From NCBI RefSeq assembly GCF_900130065.1, contig NZ_FQXV01000002.1, forward strand, positions 248,001 to 312,000: a DNA stretch of 64,000 bases, in the 5' to 3' direction. Both the position numbers and the translations under genes were made by a program. This stretch comes from Sporobacter termitidis DSM 10068. GTDB lineage: Bacteria > Bacillota > Clostridia > Oscillospirales > Oscillospiraceae. The notes below the pieces were generated by a model, which worked only from the letters and a program-made list of their open reading frames with translations, was not told where the DNA came from and did not search any database. Positions 58,468-64,000 of this stretch are shown piece by piece (position 1 is the first letter of the stretch; each line of letters begins with the position of its first letter).

Positions 58468-59721
58468 TTATTTATAGCCGTCGAGCCGGACCTCCCAGCC
58501 TGTTTCGGAGCGCCTGCCCGGATATTTTTGGCGCCGGTGGGCGGCAAAGAACCGCAGCTGCCGGAGCTCCTCGCCGCTGAACGTGCCGAACAGCGCCTCC
58601 AGCTCGTCGCCCCAGAAGCAGATGTCCAGCACCTCGGCCCAGTCCCGCAGGCTGCAAATATTCCGGCGGGCCAGCGCGATTTTGTCGGACGCATGCCGGC
58701 AGGCGGTGAGCTCGTCGATCAGTGCGCGCAGCTTTTCATCGTCCATGAGCGCCCCGTCGATATAGGTGACGGCCGGCTTTTTCTCGTCTTTTTCCCTGTA
58801 CAGCGGCGGAAAGAGGTGCTCCAGCCGCCGGAGCGGGAGCATCGGCCCGACACGGTCATACAGCGCCGCGGCTGTCTCCGCCAGATACGCCTTTGCCGGG
58901 GCGCCGTCAATGCTCAGGATGACACAAAGCTCCGAGACGGCGGCGGCAAGCCTTGGCGGCGCCGTATCCGCCGTCCATGCCCCGAACAGCGCCAGCAGGC
59001 CGGTCCGGTCTTTGTCCGTTATATCGAGAGAAAAAACGTCGCCGCCAAGGAGCGTCAAGGCGAGGGCGTTCGACGAAACCGCCTCATAGATGCTCAGAAG
59101 GTTTTCCTCAAAGTCCGGCGAGACGCTCCGCAGGAGGCGCGTCACCGTCTCCGCGTCAAACCGGGCGCAGAAGTCATTTTCGATACCAAGGCGGCGGAGG
59201 TATTCATTGATATAATCGATGCCCAGGAGCGCCTCGTCCACGGGCTGCGCCAGAGGGTAGTCCAGCATACACGGAATGTCATGGGCGAAGTGATGGTAAT
59301 GATAGCGCCTGAAAAAATCCCCAAGCGCGCGAAGCGTCTCGCGGTAAGCGCCGTTTTCCACCGCCGTCGCCGTCCGGAGCGCCGTCTCAAGAAGCGTTTT
59401 GCCTTCCGCGACCTGCGCCTCAACCGCCCGGAGCCCCGACTTGAACAGCGCGTCGTAATCGTCGTTCAGGAGATGCGCCTTGACGGCCTCCGGCCCGATA
59501 TCACCCAAGCCGTGCCGGAGGACGAACCCGGCGCTGTTTAAAAGCTCCCGCGCCGTTTCGGCCCGCACGGAGCTGCTGCCGCCCATTGTATAGCTCTCCG
59601 CCCGCTTTGCCAGGACGTCCCACAGCTTGCCCTGGATCGTCAGGGCCTCGGCGGGAGACAGGAGGCTTTCCAGCTTCCGCTCCGACAGGATGGAGAGAAA
59701 ATTTTCTTCATTTGTTTCCAT
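58468..59721 (-). CDS. DUF6179-like protein
   Basis: A 417-residue soluble helical protein with LSILSERKLESLLSPAEALTIQ near the N-terminus and RRYHYHHFAHDIPCMLDYPLAQPVDE in the middle. I associate it with DUF6179, which occurs next to DUF6323 in Clostridia; function unknown. It has no membrane or export signal. It lies 29 bases downstream of its partner. Confidence 0.6.
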   Translation of the reverse strand: METNEENFLSILSERKLESLLSPAEALTIQGKLWDVLAKRAESYTMGGSSSVRAETARELLNSAGFVLRHGLGDIGPEAVKAHLLNDDYDALFKSGLRAVEAQVAEGKTLLETALRTATAVENGAYRETLRALGDFFRRYHYHHFAHDIPCMLDYPLAQPVDEALLGIDYINEYLRRLGIENDFCARFDAETVTRLLRSVSPDFEENLLSIYEAVSSNALALTLLGGDVFSLDITDKDRTGLLALFGAWTADTAPPRLAAAVSELCVILSIDGAPAKAYLAETAAALYDRVGPMLPLRRLEHLFPPLYREKDEKKPAVTYIDGALMDDEKLRALIDELTACRHASDKIALARRNICSLRDWAEVLDICFWGDELEALFGTFSGEELRQLRFFAAHRRQKYPGRRSETGWEVRLDGYK

Positions 59722-59750
59722 AATAACCTCGTCATAGAATCTCCGCCGCG

Positions 59751-60212
59751 CTAAAATAATCGCCCGTCGCCGTCTGTTTCGTAGCCGTAGCGGGTGTTGC
59801 GGCAGAGGTCCTCCAGCGTCGTGCCGCTGAGATACTCCAGCGAGCCCTGGCAGATCGTGTCGAAATGGCGGCGCATGATTTTGATCAGCTCGTCGTCAGG
59901 GATGCGGTCCTCCGACTCGTTTTTAAAATAATAAAAGGAGTCCACCAGCTCGAGGATCGTCTCCTCGTAGTTTTCCTGGTAAATAAACGGCGAGTCACAG
60001 AATTCCCCGATCAGCATCCTCATGATCCCGTGACCGAACTCCACGCGCCCCGTGGCCTCGATCGCCTCGAACCGCTTTTCCACAATGTCCGCGATCTGTT
60101 TATCCGAAAGCGACAGGCCGTACCGGCCGGTCAGGGCGTTCGTCTGCCGGAGCTCCTCGGCGGCGCCGAGGCGGCTGGACTTTATCAGGGCCTTTTCAAA
60201 GTCATCGTCCAT
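59751..60212 (-). CDS. DUF6323-like protein
   Basis: A 153-residue protein: ETNALTGRYGLSL-like start (TNALTGRYGLSLSDKQIADIVE), GHGIMRMLIGEFCDSPFIYQENYEETILELVDSFYYFKNE, and C-terminal GSLEYLSGTTLEDLCRNTRYG. It pairs with the next gene; the pair is of unknown function and seen in sporulating anaerobes (recollection). ATG at 60212 follows GAGGTGA. Confidence 0.6.
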   Translation of the reverse strand: MDDDFEKALIKSSRLGAAEELRQTNALTGRYGLSLSDKQIADIVEKRFEAIEATGRVEFGHGIMRMLIGEFCDSPFIYQENYEETILELVDSFYYFKNESEDRIPDDELIKIMRRHFDTICQGSLEYLSGTTLEDLCRNTRYGYETDGDGRLF

Positions 60213-60249
60213 TAAATTCACCTCACCATGACTATAGCCGCGGCCGGCC

Positions 60250-60277
60250 ATCATAACAAGACTTGAAATTTCTTCAA
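60250..60277 (-). promoter_or_regulatory. Promoter of the DUF6323-DUF6179 pair
   Basis: TTGAAG (60272-60277), 16 bases, TATGAT (60250-60255). The -35 lies in a TTGAA-N5-TTCAA palindrome. Confidence 0.5.
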
Positions 60278-60315
60278 TTTTGTGGTAATATACAAGCAGA
60301 AAAGAGGCACGGTTA

Positions 60316-60344
60316 TTGACATTGTACGGGGGGCGTGTTACACT
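60316..60344 (+). promoter_or_regulatory. Promoter of the cation ATPase
   Basis: Perfect TTGACA (60316-60321), 17 bases, TACACT (60339-60344); start near 60351 at the 5' end of the riboswitch. Confidence 0.75.
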
Positions 60345-60351
60345 ACATTCA

Positions 60352-60443
60352 CATATCTCTGTGAGGGAGTAGTCGGCGCTTTATCGCGTTTCAAGTCAAC
60401 AGACATGGCGGTTTTGGCCGCCTGGCTTGAATGAAATGACCAG
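60352..60443 (+). ncRNA. yybP-ykoY (Mn2+) riboswitch
   Basis: The leader carries the class signature: GGGAGTAGTC near the 5' end, CAAGTCAACAGACATGGCGG, a GGCGG-TTTTGG-CCGCC hairpin, TGGCTTGAATGAAATGACC after it. This matches the two-legged yybP-ykoY fold that binds Mn2+ between its loops. It is followed by a terminator and then a P-type cation ATPase, a usual target. Mn2+ binding is expected to prevent termination. Confidence 0.85.
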
Positions 60444-60479
60444 ACTCATGGATAGGAAAAACCTATCCATGAGTTTTTT
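60444..60479 (+). terminator. Terminator controlled by the Mn2+ riboswitch
   Basis: 13-bp perfect stem (60444-60456 with 60462-60474), A-rich loop, TTTTTT tail, placed between aptamer and ATPase gene. Confidence 0.85.
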
Positions 60480-60527
60480 AATGTTTTAGGAATACTATTT
60501 ATATATAGAGGACTGAGGAGGATGCAC

Positions 60528-63167
60528 TTGAAATACTACTGCGACGACATTGACAATGTGCTTTCGACGGTGGGCGGCACGTCGTCCGGCCTGACGGAAG
60601 GCGAGGCGGCAAATCGGCTGGCATCAAACGGCAAAAACAAGCTGGCCGAGGGAAAAAAGGACTCCCTCGCCAAGCGTTTTGCCGCGCAGCTGGCCGACCC
60701 GATGATCATTATCCTGCTGGTGGCCGCCATCGTCTCCGGCGTGACGTCCTATTTTTCAGGAGAGAGCATTGCCGACGTCTTTATTATTCTTTTCGTCGTC
60801 ATCGTCAATTCCATCCTGGGGGTTTATCAGGAAAATAAAGCTGAAAAGGCCATTGAGGCGCTGCAGCAGATGGCCGCCGCCACCACCAAGGTCCTGAGGG
60901 ACGGCAAAATCGCCATCGTCAAAAGCGAGGACCTGGTGGTGGGCGACGTGGTGCTCCTGGAGGCCGGGGACGCCGTGCCGGCGGACGGGCGGGTTCTGGA
61001 AAGCGCCAGCCTGCAGATCGAGGAAGCCCCGCTCACCGGCGAGAGCGTGCCGGTCAGCAAATACCCCGAGGCCATCGGCCTCGGGGATCAGAGCGACGTG
61101 CCGCTGGGCGACCGGAAAAACATGGTTTACATGGGCAGCACCGTCGTTTACGGCCGCGGCTCGGCCGTCATCACGGGCACCGGCATGGATACGGAAATGG
61201 GCAAGATCGCCGACGCCCTGACGCAAGCCAAGGAGGGGCAGACGCCGCTGCAGATGCAGCTGTCCCAGCTGAGCAAAATACTGACCTATCTTGTTCTCGG
61301 GATCTGCGCCGTTATCTTTGCCGTGGGCGCCCTCCGTGAGGGAAGCTTCAACGGGCCGATGCTGCTGGATACCTTTATGGTGGCCGTATCGCTGGCCGTG
61401 GCGGCCATACCCGAGGGGCTCGTGGCTGTGGTAACGATCGTTTTGTCCGTGGGCGTGACGAACATGAGCCGGAAGAACGCCATCATCCGGCGCCTGACCG
61501 CCGTGGAAACACTGGGCTGCGCCCAGATCATCTGCTCGGATAAGACGGGCACCCTGACGCAGAACAAGATGACGGTCGTCGACGACTTTACACCCGACAC
61601 AGCGCTCCTCGCCACCGCCATGGCGCTGTGCAGCGACGCCGAGCTGAACGAGGACGGCAGCGTCACCGGAGAGCCCACGGAGGCGGCGCTGGTGGCCTGG
61701 GCCAACAAGCTGGGCCTCAGCAAGGACCAGCTCCGCATCGATGCTCCGCGCGTCGGCGAAGCGCCCTTCGACTCAATGCGAAAGATGATGAGCACCGTCC
61801 ATCTCCACTCGGACGGCAGCGTTATCCAGTATACCAAAGGCGCGCCGGACGAGGTGCTGAAAAAATGCACGCACATCCTCAAGGACGGCCAGGTCCACCC
61901 GCTGACCGAGGCGGCCAGGGAGGAAGTACTCGCGGCCAACAAGAATATGGCCGACCGCGCCCTGCGGGTGCTCGCGGCGGCGAAAAGGACGTATGCGGCG
62001 CAGCCCGAGTCCTTCGAGCCGGACGCGTTGGAGCGGGACCTGTGCCTCATCGGCCTTACGGGCATGATCGACCCGGTGCGGCCCGAGGTCAAGGCCGCCA
62101 TCGACAAGTGCCGCACCGCCGGCATCCGCCCGATCATGATCACCGGCGACCATATCGACACGGCAATCGCCATCGCCACCGAGCTCGGCATCCTGACGGA
62201 GGACACCACCGCCATGCCCGGCAGCGCGTTGAACGACATGAGCGACGAGGAATTCGAGCGGCAGTTCCGCCAGATTTCCGTGTACGCCCGCGTCCAGCCG
62301 GAGCATAAGGTGCGGATCGTCAACGCCTGGCGGAAGGCCGGCTACGTCACGGCCATGACGGGCGACGGCGTTAACGACGCGCCCAGCATCAAGTCCGCGG
62401 ATATCGGCGTGGGCATGGGCATCACCGGCACCGACGTCACAAAGAACGTGGCGGACATGGTGCTGGCCGACGACAATTTCGCCACCATCGTCAGCGCCGT
62501 TGAGGAAGGCCGGCGGATTTATGACAACATCCGCAAGGTCATCCAGTTCCTTTTGAGCTCCAATATGAGCGAGGTCATCAGCATCTTTACCGCGACGCTT
62601 TTGGGCTTTACCATTCTCCGGCCGGTGCATCTGCTCTGGATCAATCTTGTCACGGACAGCATCCCGGCAATGGCTCTTGGACTTGAAAAAGCCGAGCCCA
62701 ATCTCATGGAGCGTTCGGCCCGCTCGCCGAAGGACGGTATCTTTGCCGGCGGTATGGGCGTTGACATTGCCTATCAGGGCATTATGGTGACCCTGCTGAC
62801 GCTTGCCGCTTATTTCATCGGTCACTTTATGGAGGCCGGCGTCTGGGAAATCACCAACAGCGCCGACGGTATGACAATGGCCTTCCTGACGATGAGCATG
62901 GCGGAGGTTTTCCACAGTCTCAATATGCGCTCCCGCCGCGGCAGTATCTTTACACTCAAAACGACGAACCTGATTTTAAACTTGGCGGCCGTGGCCAGCC
63001 TGGCCTTGACCACGCTCGTGATCTATGTGCCGTTCCTGGCGGAAGCGTTCTCCTTTGAGCACATCAGCTTCAGCGAATACGCCGTGGCTCTCGTGCTGGC
63101 CGTCTGCGTCATCCCGATTGTCGAGCTCGTCAAGCTCCTTCAGCGAAGAGCGGGGACGCGCGCCTGA
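60528..63167 (+). CDS. P-type cation-transporting ATPase (PMCA/SERCA-like)
   Basis: A 879-residue P2-type ATPase. A-domain TGES (APLTGESVPVSK), phosphorylation site CSDKTGTLTQNKMT, hinge TGDGVNDAPS and M4 motif AIPEGL are intact; ten membrane segments. The M4 PEGL fits Ca2+/Mn2+ pumps. TTG at 60528 has GAGGAGG 6 bases upstream; the ATG at 60522 abuts that site. The Mn2+ riboswitch suggests manganese (or calcium) efflux. Confidence 0.92.
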   Translation: MKYYCDDIDNVLSTVGGTSSGLTEGEAANRLASNGKNKLAEGKKDSLAKRFAAQLADPMIIILLVAAIVSGVTSYFSGESIADVFIILFVVIVNSILGVYQENKAEKAIEALQQMAAATTKVLRDGKIAIVKSEDLVVGDVVLLEAGDAVPADGRVLESASLQIEEAPLTGESVPVSKYPEAIGLGDQSDVPLGDRKNMVYMGSTVVYGRGSAVITGTGMDTEMGKIADALTQAKEGQTPLQMQLSQLSKILTYLVLGICAVIFAVGALREGSFNGPMLLDTFMVAVSLAVAAIPEGLVAVVTIVLSVGVTNMSRKNAIIRRLTAVETLGCAQIICSDKTGTLTQNKMTVVDDFTPDTALLATAMALCSDAELNEDGSVTGEPTEAALVAWANKLGLSKDQLRIDAPRVGEAPFDSMRKMMSTVHLHSDGSVIQYTKGAPDEVLKKCTHILKDGQVHPLTEAAREEVLAANKNMADRALRVLAAAKRTYAAQPESFEPDALERDLCLIGLTGMIDPVRPEVKAAIDKCRTAGIRPIMITGDHIDTAIAIATELGILTEDTTAMPGSALNDMSDEEFERQFRQISVYARVQPEHKVRIVNAWRKAGYVTAMTGDGVNDAPSIKSADIGVGMGITGTDVTKNVADMVLADDNFATIVSAVEEGRRIYDNIRKVIQFLLSSNMSEVISIFTATLLGFTILRPVHLLWINLVTDSIPAMALGLEKAEPNLMERSARSPKDGIFAGGMGVDIAYQGIMVTLLTLAAYFIGHFMEAGVWEITNSADGMTMAFLTMSMAEVFHSLNMRSRRGSIFTLKTTNLILNLAAVASLALTTLVIYVPFLAEAFSFEHISFSEYAVALVLAVCVIPIVELVKLLQRRAGTRA

Positions 63168-63181
63168 CCCATCCGATATAA

Positions 63182-63220
63182 AAACGGGCTGTCTGAATTT
63201 TAACTTCAGGCAGCCCGTTT
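63182..63220 (+). terminator. Terminator of the cation ATPase gene (first copy of a repeated hairpin)
   Basis: 16-bp stem with one G-U pair (63182-63197 with 63205-63220), then TTT. Sequence 63183-63220 recurs exactly at 63413-63450. Confidence 0.75.
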
Positions 63221-63226
63221 CAGGCT

Positions 63227-63255
63227 GTCGATAAAGCCCAAAGGGCTTTATCGAC
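63227..63255. repeat. 13-bp perfect hairpin with 3-base loop
   Basis: Arms 63227-63239 and 63243-63255 (GTCGATAAAGCCC and complement). It starts a series of hairpins filling 63221-63412, including a TGCAGC/GCTGCA pair and TTTGCCG-CTC-CGGCAAA. No gene is supported there. Confidence 0.55.
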
Positions 63256-63412
63256 ATGGGGCTGCATGCAGCGCGCTCAGCCGCGTGCTGCATGAGAAGA
63301 GTCCCTCCGGAGGCGCATGTCCTCCTGCGTGACAATTTATGAATTTATTTGCCGCTCCGGCGGCAAACTCTGCGAGGCTTCCCCCTCTGTATGCAGCTTT
63401 TTCGACAAGCTG

Positions 63413-63453
63413 AACGGGCTGTCTGAATTTTAACTTCAGGCAGCCCGTTTTTT
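63413..63453 (+). terminator. Second copy of the repeated terminator hairpin
   Basis: Exact 38-base copy of 63183-63220 followed by a longer T run. Located just upstream of the ytrA promoter. Confidence 0.75.
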
Positions 63454-63480
63454 GGTATTAAAAATTTTTCTCCGACCCTA

Positions 63481-63508
63481 TTGACATTCCGCTATTTTCG
63501 TGTATTAT
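63481..63508 (+). promoter_or_regulatory. Promoter of the GntR regulator
   Basis: Perfect TTGACA (63481-63486), 16 bases, TATTAT (63503-63508). The -10 lies inside the palindromic operator. Confidence 0.6.
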
Positions 63509-63536
63509 TGTATTAAGCGCTTAATACAATAATACA
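63501..63536. promoter_or_regulatory. 36-bp perfect palindromic operator of the GntR regulator
   Basis: The sequence is its own reverse complement over 36 bases, centred at AAGC|GCTT (63518/63519). It overlaps the -10 box and the expected transcription start, so binding there would block transcription: autoregulation by the following YtrA-type repressor. Confidence 0.75.
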
Positions 63537-63548
63537 GGCGGTGATCTC

Positions 63549-63911
63549 ATGAATTGGACCTTCGATACCGACCGGCCGATTTATCTGCAGCTGAAGGAGC
63601 AGATTCTGCTTCTCATCGTTTCGGGATCATATCCGGCGGGCTCAAAGCTGCCCGCGGTCCGGGACATGGCGGCGGAGGCGGCGGTCAACCCCAACACGCT
63701 ACAGAAAGCGCTTTCTGAGCTGGAACGGGACGGCCTGGTCTACACGCAGAGGACGAGCGGAAGATTTGTGACGGAGGATGACAACATGATTCAGCAGGCA
63801 AAAAAAGATCTGGCATATGAGCAGATCGAGCTGTTCCTGAAGAAAATGGCCGGCCTCGGCTACACCAAGGAAGAAACGCTCGCGCTCATCAATAACCTGG
63901 TAAAGGAGTGA
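63549..63911 (+). CDS. GntR-family regulator, YtrA subfamily
   Basis: A 120-residue repressor. The winged helix-turn-helix spans residues ~10-75 (IYLQLKEQILLLIVSGSYPAGSKLP, VRDMAAEAAVNPNTLQKALSELERDGLV), followed by the short dimer tail of YtrA-type proteins. They usually control the ABC transporter next to them, as here. GGCGGTGAT precedes ATG. Confidence 0.92.
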   Translation: MNWTFDTDRPIYLQLKEQILLLIVSGSYPAGSKLPAVRDMAAEAAVNPNTLQKALSELERDGLVYTQRTSGRFVTEDDNMIQQAKKDLAYEQIELFLKKMAGLGYTKEETLALINNLVKE

Positions 63912-63917
63912 TACGCG

Positions 63918-64000
63918 GTGGCTATCTTTGAATGCAGCGGACTCACAAAAACGTATGGCGCCAAAAAAGCCCTGTCGAATGTGAACCTGAGCGTCGAAAA
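63918..64000 (+). CDS. ABC transporter ATP-binding protein (N-terminal fragment)
   Basis: Starts GTG (63918) with AAAGGAG 9 bases upstream, encoding AIFECSGLTKTYGAKKALS and NVNLSVE before the window ends. It is the typical N-terminus of an ABC ATPase and the expected partner of a YtrA-type regulator. Confidence 0.85.
   Translation, partial: MAIFECSGLTKTYGAKKALSNVNLSVE

Noticed and set aside
61773-62915. 380-codon open frame opposite the P-type ATPase
   Set aside because: Shadow of the conserved P- and N-domain coding sequence, with no start signal or motif.

Overview
The window is a GC-rich stretch of a bacterial chromosome, most likely from a strictly anaerobic, spore-forming member of Clostridia (Oscillospirales-like; the rank is inference). 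Supporting signs are an [FeFe] hydrogenase system built on NuoE/NuoF/NuoG-like and GltD-like modules, an alpha/beta-type small acid-soluble spore protein, a spore photoproduct lyase, strong GGAGG ribosome binding sites, many TTG starts, and the absence of any respiratory or outer-membrane genes. Both window edges cut genes: uvrA on the left and an ABC ATPase on the right.

Layout. 1-6.7 kb: end of uvrA, a secreted copper-amine-oxidase-N stalk protein, lepA with an upstream XRE regulator, a PduL-type phosphotransacylase, secG and tatD. 6.9-11.3 kb: a four-gene GldA/GldF/GldG/DUF4340 ABC operon. 11.5-14.6 kb: uracil permease and prfC. 14.6-21.3 kb: a glycerol-3-phosphate-type ABC uptake operon (ugpCAEB-like) followed by two glycerophosphodiesterase genes, one broken by an in-frame ochre codon, and a decayed lipoprotein gene. 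21.5-28.8 kb: purine permease, metallophosphoesterase, splB, a tocopherol-cyclase-like protein and several membrane proteins of unknown role. 28.8-37.7 kb: a complete histidine operon, hisZ-G-D-C-B-H-A-F-IE-K, interrupted by palindromic repeats. 38.2-48.0 kb: two adjacent hydrogenase operons, both preceded by Rex-like operators. 48.0-50.2 kb: a run of eight mostly tiny genes including a spore protein. 50.2-51.0 kb: a gene-free repeat region. 51.0-56.2 kb: a molybdenum cofactor operon behind a probable Moco/Tuco riboswitch with its own terminator. 56.3-60.3 kb: asnB and a DUF6179/DUF6323-like pair. 60.3-63.2 kb: a P-type cation ATPase behind a yybP-ykoY (Mn2+) riboswitch. 63.2-64 kb: a YtrA-type GntR regulator with a 36-bp perfect palindromic operator, then an ABC ATPase.

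How it fits together. The hydrogenase operons (NuoE-like, NuoF-like, a 1089-residue GltD+NuoG/molybdopterin fusion, a NuoF-C-terminal+GltD fusion, and HydA) look like the parts of one NAD(P)H/ferredoxin-linked redox system under NADH/NAD+ control. The Moco operon makes cofactor for molybdo- or tungsto-enzymes that are mostly outside the window. The ugp/GDPD block scavenges phospholipid head-group diesters. A family of hairpin-forming intergenic repeats (REPIN-like doublets) recurs at least seven times, including inside the his operon.

Most worth following up: the split hydrogenase system with its catalytically doubtful molybdopterin domain, the tiny-gene spore operon, the ochre-interrupted GDPD, the riboswitch-terminator ahead of moeA, and a tRNA 3'-end fragment with its terminator next to the purine permease. 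All functional calls are from reading motifs; no database search was run.
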